A stretch of DNA of 64,000 nt from Massariosphaeria phaeospora (lineage: Eukaryota > Ascomycota > Dothideomycetes > Pleosporales): NCBI GenBank assembly GCA_011032825.1, contig JAADJZ010000033.1, positions 62,001-126,000 of the forward strand, in the 5' to 3' direction. Of the stretch, positions 11,421 through 21,924 are shown in pieces; position 1 is the stretch's first letter, and each line of letters opens with the position of its first letter. The notes under the pieces are model-generated. The model did not search any database and was not told the DNA's origin. It saw only the letters and a list, made by a program, of their open reading frames with translations. Both the position numbers and the translations under genes were made by a program.

Positions 11421-12219
11421 GCTTTGCGGATGAGGGCCGCTAGTCAACAGCGAACAAAAGACAGTGAAAAGACAGCTTGACAAGGCTGGAATTTTACGGC
11501 AAGCACACGCTATATACTAAAACCCCCCATCTTCGTGGCTGAACTCCGCATACACATACAGCCTCGCGGCTTTCGGCTAGACCAAGAACGGTCTTCACGT
11601 CCGTAGAACCGGGGGCGGGTTTCGCGCGATGTTCAGGTATTAGCAAATCGATCCTATTCGCGATAAGATAGAAGTTGAGCCGCATGATCTCACATGTGAC
11701 ACTTACCCTTGGCGGTATGTAAGCTTTCTCGTAGACTCTTAGATATGACAATGCGACATTCTTCGCGCTTGATCGGATTTTAGCTTCATGTCTGCCCGTG
11801 CGCTCATACTAGCGGAACTTGATCGCGTCCGAAACCACCTCTCAAAAGCTCCCACGAGCATGAAGAGATTTCTAACGAGACTCAAGGCTGGGGAAGAAGG
11901 AAATCGATGTGGCTAGAAGCAGAAGGCCAAGATTGCCATGCTGCAGCCACAACGCGAGACAACATTCGAACGGTCCAATCAGACCCCAGCAGAAGATATC
12001 ACCTGGGCAAGCGCAAAGCGAATACGAACCTGGCCGTTGGGGGCCGGACTTTATATTTCTGAGTTCTCGACCGCTCCGACATGCGAGCGAATTGACCAGA
12101 CATGCTTAAAATTCATCAGAGTAATCCAACTGCAAGGTTTGCCAATGACGAAGCGACAACAGATGCACAGACTGCTGGTGTATCTCGAGAAGTAGAGATA
12201 TCTACTTATTATGGCCGTA
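11421..12219. other. Intergenic region, no gene seen
   Basis: This is the 5' flank of the DUF3433 gene and the 3' flank of ELP2. Small open frames on both strands lack recognisable features. Confidence 0.5.
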
Positions 12220-14670
12220 TTACTGATATGAGTCTAATGAAATGTTGAACACACGAACGGAGGTATCATCACTAGCCACAGCAAGCTGTTGCTTTGAGTC
12301 TTCCTCATGCGGTCTCCAGCTAAGTTGGCTGATGGTCTTTGCTGGGCACAGGCGCGTACCGACCAAGTTGACGTCGAACTGTTCTAGTGCCTGCGACGAC
12401 GATGATCCTATGCCGATGTAGCCAGCCTCAGTTCCATACGCAAAGACAATGCGATTTCGCAGCACTTTCGGATGGCACGCGACTGCTGTAACCGCAGAAT
12501 CCGCAGAAACCGTGGTCTTGAGGTCAACTCCCTTTTCGGTGATTTGCCATATCTTGATAGCCTTGTCTCTGCCCGCCGTGAGGAAGACTGATTGTTCGAC
12601 CGACGACCAGGTCGCATCTAAGATCATCCTCGTGTGTCCTTTCGGATTCGAGAACTTGAGAGTGTAGACCGAGTCTGCATTTCGTTCCCAGAGGACCCAT
12701 TGTCTGTCTCGTCCTACACTAAGCAGATAAGTACCATCGTAAGAGAACTGCAGTGCCGTGACCGTGAGAGAATGCGCCTTTAAAGGAGGTTTAACCTCCA
12801 GCCACTCCTTTGTGTCGTAAAGACGGATAACTGCGTGGTCTACTGAGCTAGCTCTGCATGCTGTTGCTACTAGCGTTCCGTCATTGCTCGTAGCTACTGC
12901 TGATATCTCGTAGCCATGTCCGTAAAGCTTTTCAGTTTCAGGCCACAGGAGGTGTCGGGCCAAATGGTCTTCATATGGTGGGTGGTCAAACTCAAGAGTC
13001 GATTTTCGGACTATTGAGACAGGATCTATAGCTTCTCGTTCATCTATCCCGTCGGTTTCGACAGGCTCATCATCGCCCACTACTTCGATAGCCTTGTTGG
13101 AAAGGCCGAGAACGGGGACATTGGCTGCGTCTAACAATTGTGCGCTGGCTGTTACCGTCTTACAGAGTTGGTCTAAGATTTGCGCTACACCTTTGGGCTC
13201 GTCGAATACGCGAAGAAGTTTCTCGTCTGCACCAGATACAAACTGGGTATCGGTGATCGAATCGATGCAGTTTAGATCGTAGCCGTGTATCTGCGGCCGA
13301 GAAAACTCATGCCATGATGAGGTCTCCCCGTTTTTCCATTGCGAAAACAGTCTGGTTGTTTGATCCGAACTGGTCGTTAGTAGGTATGTTCCATTCCTTG
13401 ACCAGCATAAGCCTTTGACTTCTCTTACGTGCCCAGTGATTGCTACCTTCTGAGCCCACATGTCGTTCGACGCAGAGTAAGTCCACTTTCTCCAACTCCC
13501 GGTCCTTCCTAGGGACACAACAGTATCTGTATCAGGAGACCACAAGCCGACCCAGAACCCCCCTGCACTTCCCGTGGCGCTTGTCGAACCCTTCTGGGCA
13601 CTGATTTCACCTAGTCTTGCAATGCACACCCATACACCCGACGTTGGGTCAGATTCCCATATCGCAAGGGAGTTGTCTTCTGATGTAGAGAGTAGTTGTA
13701 GCTTCCCTCCTCTGTGTCTCCACGACGCCGTGTATATCCAATCCTCATGACCCAAGAGAAGTGCTTCGAAAGTGATAGAGTATTTAGTCGTCCCGGACTG
13801 AATGCGGTGGGCTTTGTTTGACAAAGATTTACCTAGGATCCCTAGCGCCGGATCATTGAGAGCGCTGCTCACCGCGGGCAGGTCCTCTCCCCGATGCACC
13901 CGCCATAACCGTATGTACTTGTCTTGACTCGCTGAAGCTAACAGTAGGTCGCTGTCCTGGTCGGTAGTTTCGTAAGTGAAGTCAAGCGCACGGATCCAAC
14001 CTTCATGTCCCGTGAGAGTTGCGACAAGCTGGAATTGAGTATCGTAAGAAATGAAGATTTGAATGGTACTTTTTGTACCAGCAACAGCCAAGACTAAAGA
14101 GGATTCGTCCAGAGTCGCGAGTGCGAGATCTAAAGGAAAATATCTTGGTGCCAGAGTGATGGTTTGTACCAGTTCGACACGAATTGCCGAAAAATCAGGC
14201 TCATGGAGAAGCTTCCATATCTTCACTATGCCATCGGATCCTCCAGTAGCAAAGACATTGGAACCCAGCAAGCTGGATATTCGTGTGATAGGGCCCTGAT
14301 GCTCGTTGATGGTCTCAACAAGCTCAAATTGAGGCTCTGGGGCTCGGTGGCCGCGCCATATGCGGAGCGAATGGTCGGCGGAGCCACTCAGCAGAACTGA
14401 TATGTGTGAAGATTTTGTCGGAAAGAACTTTACTGCGTTGACGGTTTTTGTATGGCCCTTAAGCAGAGACCGTACACCGCGAAGCTCGTGATCCTAGTAC
14501 ACGTTAGAGCGAACTTGCAGGTTCGAGGTTTTGACGCTTACGAGAGGATCCCACAGAGCAATGGAATTATCAGCGCCGAATGCCAGTAGCTGTAAGCCTT
14601 CCGAATCCCAGTCGGCAGCACCCGGATTTCTGTTGGCGCCGATGGAAATGTACTCTGAGGTAACGTTCAT
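12220..14670 (-). CDS. ELP2: Elongator complex subunit 2, WD40 protein
   Basis: Model: 14670-14542 and 14493-12220, one 48-nt intron (donor gtaagc, acceptor actag), giving 800 aa, the usual size for Elp2. Elp2 is the double beta-propeller subunit of Elongator, which makes the cm5U/mcm5U side chain on wobble uridines of tRNA. WD repeats are visible throughout: SGSADHSLRIW, LASASQDKYIRLW, LLSTSEDNSLAIW, LLTTSSDQTTRLF, LLSVGRDRQWVLW, FLTAGRDKAIKIW and VASDDTSVRVF. Elp2-typical stretches include LLGHEDWIYTASW, GGFWVGLWSPDT and the central linker with FDHPPYEDHLARHLLWPE. The start at MNVTSEYISIGANRNPGA is supported because the spliced exon reads directly into the first propeller. It is divergent to URM1 with 176 bp between the start codons. 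Confidence 0.96.
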
Positions 14671-14846
14671 GATCACTGATGTCCGCGCTCTGGATTGGAA
14701 AGACCGTGGGTTTGGAGATTTCGCATGCGCTAGTGGCTCGCTTACGATACCGTATACAGAATGGGGCTTTCCCCTCTTCTCGAGACTCGACTCATGCGTC
14801 TTTTGTCCACAACACACGGTTCGTTATTACATAGCAGGCGACAGAG
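14671..14846. promoter_or_regulatory. Shared bidirectional promoter region of ELP2 and URM1
   Basis: Only 176 bp separate the divergent start codons of ELP2 (minus) and URM1 (plus), so both promoters and 5' leaders must lie here. I see no clear TATA box. Co-regulation is an inference from spacing and shared pathway. Confidence 0.6.
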
Positions 14847-15282
14847 ATGAAAAACGATGATACCATACCGATAACGGTGGAGTTCAGGTACGTCGAGGCT
14901 ACCGACCAGAGGTCGGTCCACCATCGCTACAACGCTGATTTAGCCAGCGGAGGGCTGGAAATGCTCTTCTCCAACGATCGCAAGCACTCGCTCTCGATGC
15001 CCGCCAAAGATGAAGATGGTACACTTTCAAACATTGCATATCTTGTCAGGTACCTCTGCGATAGCGTCATGAAAGACCCAAGGAAGGATCTGTTTGTGCT
15101 TGATGGCACAGTGTGCGTGACGCAACACTCCTGACACAGAGACTCTTGAGCTAATATTTGACAGACGGCCTGGAATCTTGGTACTGATTAATGAAGCCGA
15201 CTGGGAGCTTGAAGGTGAAGACAAGTACGAAATCAAAAATGGGGACAACATTCTGTTCGTCTCAACTCTGCACGGGGGCTAG
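14847..15282 (+). CDS. URM1: Ubiquitin-related modifier 1 (sulfur carrier for tRNA thiolation)
   Basis: Model: 14847-14887, 14948-15112, 15165-15282, giving 107 aa; introns are 60 and 52 nt. Urm1 is a beta-grasp protein activated by Uba4. It carries sulfur for 2-thiolation of wobble uridine (s2U34) and can also be conjugated to proteins. The conserved family sequence is clear: [53 protein letters not shown], and the required C-terminal Gly-Gly in FVSTLHGG followed directly by the stop. The first intron ends at ttagccag (14947), not at the earlier ctgatttag; only this choice gives EFSGGLEM. The exon-2 donor is gtgcgt. The gene faces ELP2 across 176 bp. Confidence 0.95.
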
Positions 15283-15696
15283 ACGTCGAGAACTGCAACG
15301 TATCAGCTTAGAGGCAACAGTTCCTAATTACCTGTGGCAAGCCCAATATTACACACGGTTTCACTCGAATCCACCGGCTGGGTGGTATGCAACTCTTCCA
15401 TCGCAGAACGGTCTAAATGTAGATCTGCTTACGTAAAGCGCACTCGGTTTTCGGAACCCTTGGCCGCCTCGCAAGCAACTCTCCTCGTCCACTTCCCAAG
15501 CTCCAACGGGAATGGGTGGCCTGACTACCAACGCAGACGATGGTTATACGTGCGAGTAGAGAGGAGCTGCCTCGCAGCACAGGTTTTGCAATCCTTCACC
15601 TATTACACTGAATTCGAACCACACTGATTATCACACCACCTGTGGACAGCTTGTTGCTCGTCCTTCGCACCCGTATCAGCGACGATTCCCGTCATC
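15283..15696. other. Intergenic region, no gene seen
   Basis: 3' flank of URM1 and 5' flank of the cyclase homolog. No supported open frame. Confidence 0.5.
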
Positions 15697-16545
15697 ATGG
15701 GCTCCAACGATATTCCTCCTCCCCATGTCTCCTCCTCGTACCACACCGTCTGCGCGCTCCTCCTCGGTACCGGGGGTATCCTGTATACTATAACCTATGC
15801 GCTCATGGCGCGACAATCTCTGCGCGATCGCACATACGCAATGCCACTGCTCCCGCTCGCCTTCAACGTCGCCTGGGAAATTATCTTCGCCCTCTACGTC
15901 GCCGAGTCTGCGCAAGAGAAGGCTGTGTTTACCACGTGGTTGATCTTGGACATTGGGCTCGTATACGCAACAGTCAAATACGGACAGAAGGAGTGGAGGC
16001 ACGCACCGGTCGTGGGACGTCATATTGGCAAGATACTAACGGCCTCGGTGCTGTGGTGGTGCTGGGCGCTTTGGGCTATCTGTAGCTGGTGGCTCGACGA
16101 AGAGAATCCGGTGAATCCGAAAGACGGCAAGATTTACAGAGGAGCCATAGGTCCCGATAGCACGGAGCTGGGGTACTGGACTGCCTTGGTTGCCCAGGCG
16201 GTGCTTTCATGCCTGTCACTGGCGCAGATAGTCGTCAGAGGGAACGGCAAAGGCGCATCATACACCGCGTGGATGAGTAGATTCGTCGGAAGTTTATCTG
16301 GGCTTCTCGCATACTACGGCTACTGCTGGTATGTTTGGCCAGAGGCACATAGCTACTGCATGAGTCCCTTTTCAATTTGTTTGATGGTTACCTGGATAGT
16401 GGCAGACATAGCTTATTTCCCTGTCCTCAGGGCGGTGAAAAGGTCCGACGCCGTGTTGAGGCAGGAGAGAGAACGGGCCGGGCAGTCGAAGCCAAAGTAC
16501 CTAGGTAAACATCAAAGCACGTGGCTGACGGTCGTCCACGGGTAG
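15697..16545 (+). CDS. PaxB-family membrane terpene-cyclase homolog
   Basis: A single-exon gene of 282 aa, rich in Trp and Tyr, with about seven hydrophobic segments. Examples are TVCALLLGTGGILYTITYAL, WLILDIGLVYATVKY, ILTASVLWWCWALWAICSWW and FSICLMVTWIVADIAYFPVL. This layout matches the PaxB/Pyr4/AndB family of small integral-membrane cyclases that close meroterpenoid and indole-diterpene skeletons. Two acidic positions equivalent to the residues needed by characterised members appear to be present: E61 in FNVAWEIIFALY and D237 in WIVADIAYFP. The neighbours (URM1, TDP1) are housekeeping genes and there is no prenyltransferase, epoxidase or polyketide synthase nearby. Activity as a cyclase in a pathway is therefore unproven; many fungi carry such homologs outside clusters. 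Confidence 0.8.
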   Translation: MGSNDIPPPHVSSSYHTVCALLLGTGGILYTITYALMARQSLRDRTYAMPLLPLAFNVAWEIIFALYVAESAQEKAVFTTWLILDIGLVYATVKYGQKEWRHAPVVGRHIGKILTASVLWWCWALWAICSWWLDEENPVNPKDGKIYRGAIGPDSTELGYWTALVAQAVLSCLSLAQIVVRGNGKGASYTAWMSRFVGSLSGLLAYYGYCWYVWPEAHSYCMSPFSICLMVTWIVADIAYFPVLRAVKRSDAVLRQERERAGQSKPKYLGKHQSTWLTVVHG

Positions 16546-16878
16546 TTCTGGAACAATTTTCTATGGCGACTAATAACTCATATGGGTTATGTAGAGCAGG
16601 TAACACAAAGGGTTAGTCTTAGTAGGGCCTTGTGGAGGTAGTGCCAATTCTCGTAAACCGTGTTAGATCCGGGACTGTTTGTTTATAGCACTCAACGGTT
16701 GGGGGGTAGCCCGGGCCCCGGGGCCGGGGCCGGGGGATCTCGACACACGTGAACGCGCGAGAGCCAGAGTCCGTGCATCTATTACTCACCTGGGCACCTG
16801 CATCTCAGACTCCATTTACCATCCATCCGCCACCCAACATACCCACAGCACAACATCGACAACATCACTTATGGTAGT
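16546..16878. other. Intergenic region with a GC-only tract
   Basis: This 333-bp spacer contains a 27-bp run of only G and C (16710-16736), formed of repeated ccgggg/ggcc blocks. The segment from about 16760 onward should be the TDP1 5' leader. No gene seen. Confidence 0.6.
16710..16736. repeat. GC-only low-complexity tract
   Basis: Consists of G and C only, built from near-repeats of ggggcc. A tract of similar composition in the opposite orientation occurs near 55008-55029. Confidence 0.7.
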
Positions 16879-18731
16879 ATGGCATCTTTAGATGACGATG
16901 CAGAGCTTAAGCGGGCCATTGCCCTATCTCTCGAGGACGCATCGTCCAGTAAAAGCGCACTTGCACCCGAACGCGTTGTTGATCTATCATCCGACGACGA
17001 CGACGATGAGGATCTGCGGCGCGCAATGGCGCTCTCATTGCAGGAGAACGAGGCCGAAAAACCCTCCATATCTGCTTCAGCCCATAAGCCTCAGGCGCCT
17101 GCCCAGTCACAGTATGCCCTCAACACAAGCCTCAGCGCTGACCGCCCTGCTCAAAATTCACCAGACGCCATCACAACAAAACCCGCTTCAGGCGTCTTGG
17201 GTCTGGATCGTAAAGCCATGGAGCAGGAACGGCTCGCGAGATTGGGGAAGAGGAAACGCAGTGCTTCCCCGGACAGACCCTCTAAGCTTATTGCGAAAGC
17301 CCTACCTGCCGCATCAGCCTCCAGTGCACACCAACCCCCAATAGCTGATAAGTCACCTATTCAGTACCCCGGAGGAATCATCAAGCGTACGTGGGCGTTC
17401 AAGCACCCGCGAACCAATGATATTAGACTCGAAGAGGTTCTCCAAGCATCGACCGTCAATATTGCCATCCTAAGTTCATTCCAGTGGGAAGACTCATGGC
17501 TCTTTGACAAGCTTGATCCGTGCAAAGTAAAGCAAATCTGGATCATGAATGGCAAGTACCGAGGAGAGGATGTTAGAGAGAAGATGCAACGGGAGGCCGT
17601 CGAGGCACAAATTCCAAACTTCAAACAGCACTTTCCGCCCATGGATGGACAGATATCGAATATGCACAGCAAATTCATGCTACTATTTCACCCTACCCAT
17701 CTTAGAATTGCGGTGCCGACGGCGAATATGACGCTAGTTGACTGGGGCGAGACGAACAAAGACCCCAGGACGGGAAAGTCATGGCAGCCGGCGGTCATGG
17801 AAAATTCAGTCTTTCTAATCGACCTTCCCCGGCGTTCTGATAACAAGCTGAGCAACAAGGAAGACCTCAGCTCCTTTGGAAAAGAGCTCCTGCGCTTCCT
17901 AGAGGCACAAGAGGTGGGACGGAATGTGATCGAAGGCTTGCTCAAGTTCGACTTCACCCATACGCAGCACAGTGCATTTGTGCACTCTATGTAGGGAGTC
18001 TATATCTGACATAATGACAACGCTGACTTTATGATAGAGCCGGGAACCACACTGGTGAGGCCAGTCATCAGACTGGACTCGCTGGCCTAGCGAGAGCAGT
18101 CCGCCACCTGCAACTCGACCAAGTCGAGACTCTCGAATTGGACTGCACCGCGTCGTCTTTAGGTGCACTGAAAGATACTTTTTTGAAACAAGTCTATCTT
18201 GCCGCACGTGGTGCGTCACCGTTGAGTGATGAGACGATTCCGGCCCGCTTCTTGGACAAAATCCGCATATATTTCCCCAGTCGCGACACGGTTGAGAAGA
18301 GCACGGGAGGGCCCGCCTGTGCCGGCATCGTCACACTCAGCAAGTCACACTACGGTGCAGACTTCCCCAAGCAGTGCATGCGTGATTATAAGTCAACCAG
18401 GCGAGGAGTGCTCTCACACAACAAGCTGTTGCTCGCTCGAGGACGTAAAAAGGATGGAACTTCCTTTGCGTGGGCTTACATCGGCTCAGCAAACCTTTCT
18501 GAGGCAGCGTGGGGCTCGCAAAAGGTGCTAAAGAGCGGGAAGCAAAGCGTTCTAATCAATCGAAACTGGGAATGCGGTGTCTTGGTGCCTGTCCCCGAGG
18601 ACTCGCTGAAGGACCTGCAACTACAGGATGGAGAGGTGCCGCCCATGAGTGTGTTCGAGGGTACCATCGAGGTTCCTTTCCAATATCCGGGAGAAGAGTA
18701 CGGGGCCAAAGAGCCCTGGTTTTTCAAGTGA
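16879..18731 (+). CDS. TDP1: Tyrosyl-DNA phosphodiesterase 1 with N-terminal ubiquitin-interacting motifs
   Basis: Model: 16879-17990 and 18038-18731, one 47-nt intron (donor gtaggg, acceptor tgatag), giving 601 aa. Tdp1 cleaves 3'-phosphotyrosyl bonds left by trapped topoisomerase I and other 3' adducts in the nucleus. Both HxK half-sites are present: H263-S-K265 in MHSKFMLLFHP and H498-N-K500 in LSHNKLLLARG. Family sequences such as IAVPTANMTLVDWGE, AWAYIGSANLSEAAWGS and NRNWECGVLVPV are also present. The N-terminus has two ubiquitin-interacting-like motifs, AELKRAIALSLED (about residues 8-20) and EDLRRAMALSLQEN, separated by an acidic Asp run. Without the intron the frame would stop at HSM before half the catalytic domain. 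Confidence 0.95.
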
Positions 18732-19259
18732 TATACAAGCGCGCCAAATTCGCACACAGGCGGAAGACGACGGAGGTCAAAGGAATCAGGTTGGCAACGT
18801 TCTTGTGAGATGGGAAGCTGCTGGATATGAGCAAGATTTGGCGAACATGGGCAGTATTTGAGGCATGGTGAATTCGGTAGCACAAAGGGTAGCATCAGTA
18901 GCTATTGAAGAGAACTACCCATGACCTCCAATCACACTAAGTCCATACATGTGTATCTAGCTGGCAGGTTTTGCTCACAGCGCCAGCGGACCAGTGCGGA
19001 CGGGAGCCACGGAGGTTCGCCTCGGAAGCTCGGCGGTGTCGGGGCCCGCGGCTGCCTGGTGCACGACAACAACACGGAATCGTAGAGCCCAGCACCTGGA
19101 GGTGGCATTTGGGAAGCCCCAGGACTTTCGGGAAGAGATCGAACCTTGGAACGCGCAGTTCCCACCTCACCTCGAGTCGACGCCGGGCACGACGATGCTG
19201 GCGATGGCGTAGCTGCTGTCCGCTCCAACCACGACCTCCTGCGGCCAGAATCCAAGTAG
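18732..19259. other. Intergenic region, no gene seen
   Basis: TDP1 3' flank and the upstream region of the F-box gene. Several overlapping GC-rich frames are open on both strands, none with family features. Confidence 0.5.
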
Positions 19260-21204
19260 ATGCCCGCGGCACGGCAGGCCTCCATGGCCGCTCCACGGCA
19301 GCCCCCGTCTGCAACACCAGCACCCCGCCCGACGATTGCGCTGAGTGTCAAAGACGGCATCCCGATCACCGCACCGCACCACAGCTGGTTTACATCGCCC
19401 GCGAGCTCGCACACCAACCATGGGCGCCGGAAAGAGCTGCCGCTGCATCTGCTGCATCTGATCCTCGAATACGTACGTTGGGCACACCGGCCGCCTCACC
19501 CTCCTGCATGTCGCGAGGGGCTAACTGCGCCGTCTAGCTCGACGATGTCGCCGACCTCGCGCGCATCACCCGCACGTCGCGCCTCTTCTACTACATGACG
19601 CTACCCCGCCTGTACGAGAGCGTCACCTTGCGCTCCTACGCCGACATCCGCTACGTCAATGGCCGGCCCGAGGGCTACGGCAACGGGAGCCCCTTTGCCC
19701 TCGGGCTCAACACGCTGGTGTCGCGCACCTTTGGCGACTATGTGCAGACCTTCCGGGTGCTGGGCGACTGGAAGGAGCATGACCTCGACGACTACTCCAA
19801 AGGGCGCGTGCCCGACAATAGCATGATGCTGCAGATTGCACTGCGCGCTGCGCTGGATCGGATGAAGAACCTCACGGCTTTTGCGTATGTTAGGCCCGCG
19901 GGCGCATGCAGGACTCACCGCTGATCACTTATAGCTGGCAACTAGACACCAAGCCATTGCTGACTGTCTACCAAGGCCTCATGGCGAACCTTGGACTGAC
20001 GTCGCTCACCCTGCGCTGTCCGACGAAACGAATACCCCGGCCTACCAGCGTCATACCGCCGCTGCCGAACCTCCGCACCCTAGTACTCTACGATATCGAT
20101 CCGTTATGCTACCCTGACGACATCTCGCTCCTCCTCCTGACCGCGAAGAAACTCGAGAATCTCAAACTACACTGGACTCCCCGGATGCGCGAGAGCGGGG
20201 AAGAATCTGTGAACCTGCTAAACTACTTTGGACGTTGTGTCGCCGCGCAATACCAGCTACCCGTGAAGCGAATGGCCCTCTACAATCTGTATGCGCGACA
20301 CCCGGGGTCAGGTTTTAGTAGCGCAAACAATCCGTCCATGATGGAGGAAATGACGATAATCAATAGCATGGGTTCAAACAATCCGATGACGGTGTTCCTG
20401 GATGACACTTGGCGCGTTAACTCGAATCACCCAGTACCTCACAACCTAAAGATGTTGCGGGCCGACGCCATGGACAAGGAACAGGCAGCCATGCTAGCCC
20501 GAATCTATGGCATGGAACGCTTATATTTCATCAGCAAAGGCAAAGGCCAGAAGACGATTAGCACAGCAGCAACACCGACGACCCCGTCGAGCGCTGCATG
20601 CACGCCCTCGGTGAGCGGCGGAAGCTCGGCTAGCATGACAGTCACAGAGCAACAGTGCAAAACGCTAGCCAGCGACTTCCTGGCCGTAATCCAATCCAAC
20701 CACCGTACCATGCGCCACCTACTTCTCCCTGATCTGTGGCAACTCTCCGACGACACCCTCTTCCGCATCTGCCAAAGCTGTCCGGACCTCGAGCAATTCG
20801 GCTTTTCTTGCGCGGTCCCGCCCATGGCCTCCCTTCGCCAAATCTTCGCGCTCGTCCCCAAACTCCAGGCAATGCGCATCCTCGTACGGCCCGGCTCGGA
20901 ATTCGACGAAGCCATGGGACAAGACGATGGTGATATGCATGAGTTTGCGCTCGCGACCGAGCTTTGGCGACCTGAATACAAGAACCTAAAGTATGTTGGG
21001 TTCGGGGATAGATTCACGTACAAACTGGGGGCCGTAAAGTATCCGCCTAACGGCACCATTGGCAAGGCGGGCATGGATGATAATTCAATGAACGCGCGGA
21101 GGAGGGGACCTATGCGAACGTTGACGCGGATGGAGCGGGAGGATGTTGTTCACATTGAGATATGGGGGTTGGATACTACGGAGTTTGACCCAAAGTTTCC
21201 TTGA
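19260..21204 (+). CDS. F-box / leucine-rich-repeat-like protein
   Basis: Model: 19260-19472, 19538-19884, 19935-21204, giving 609 aa; introns are 65 and 50 nt. Donors are gtacgt and gtatgt. The F-box is split by the first intron: KELPLHLLHLILEY joined to LDDVADLARITRTSR, then LFYYMTLPRLYESVTLRSYA, a combination typical of fungal F-box proteins. The rest reads as leucine-rich-repeat-like segments such as LGLTSLTLRCP, LPNLRTLVLYDID, CPDLEQFGFSC and LVPKLQAMRILVRPG. Such proteins are substrate receptors of SCF ubiquitin ligases binding Skp1 through the F-box; the target here is unknown. A second in-frame ATG at 19284 is an equally plausible start. Confidence 0.85.
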
Positions 21205-21924
21205 ATACTGTGGACGATATAATGTAAATACGGAGAGAGGTGGGGGTGTGTATGAATAGGAATGCATGTGGTGTTGTGTGATGCATTTACGGCCGGGCGG
21301 GTCAGCAAATCAAAGAAGTTTGCTTGGGTTTGCGATTTGCGATGAGGCTATGTCGATATCTGGGGCAGTGACAATGTTGAAGACGGCAAGTACTTCATGG
21401 CCGCACATTCACACACAGGTACTCCGTACCAAGGTAGGAGGTGCGATAACAAGCTTTGAGGCGTGCGCTATGCCACATATAGACTGGCGTGCCCCCCTCC
21501 CTCGGTCAAGCTCCGGCCGGGCCCTCGGCAGCCGCGACCGACACCTGGGCACGGGGCACTAGACAGGACGCTGACGTACAGCCAGCAGAGGAGTGAGACA
21601 CACACAAACCCCACGGCGCCGCACCCAGCCAGACGCGCTCTCTCGACTCATTTCCTAAATCTCTAGCTGCCCGCGCCGCACCCAGTCTCCGAACGAGCTT
21701 CCGCCTCCGCCTCGCGCGAATATCGGACACTTCCGCACGTTGGCCGCATTCCACCAAGCAGAGCCATCCCCCCGACCCTTCCAACGAGCAGCAGCCTTCA
21801 TGGTCACCATCTGCACGCCCTAGCCTCGGCTCCGATTATGTCCAGACGGCCGCCGCTCCCTCTCCAAAGGCACGTCTCGTGCAGGCGGGCGAACACAACC
21901 CCATAAGCGTGTCGTGGTTAATGG
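21205..21924. other. Intergenic region, promoter side of FMP27
   Basis: No gene seen. It contains one copy of the 9-bp motif tactccgta (21420-21428). The GC-rich part from about 21480 is probably the FMP27 promoter and leader. Confidence 0.5.
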
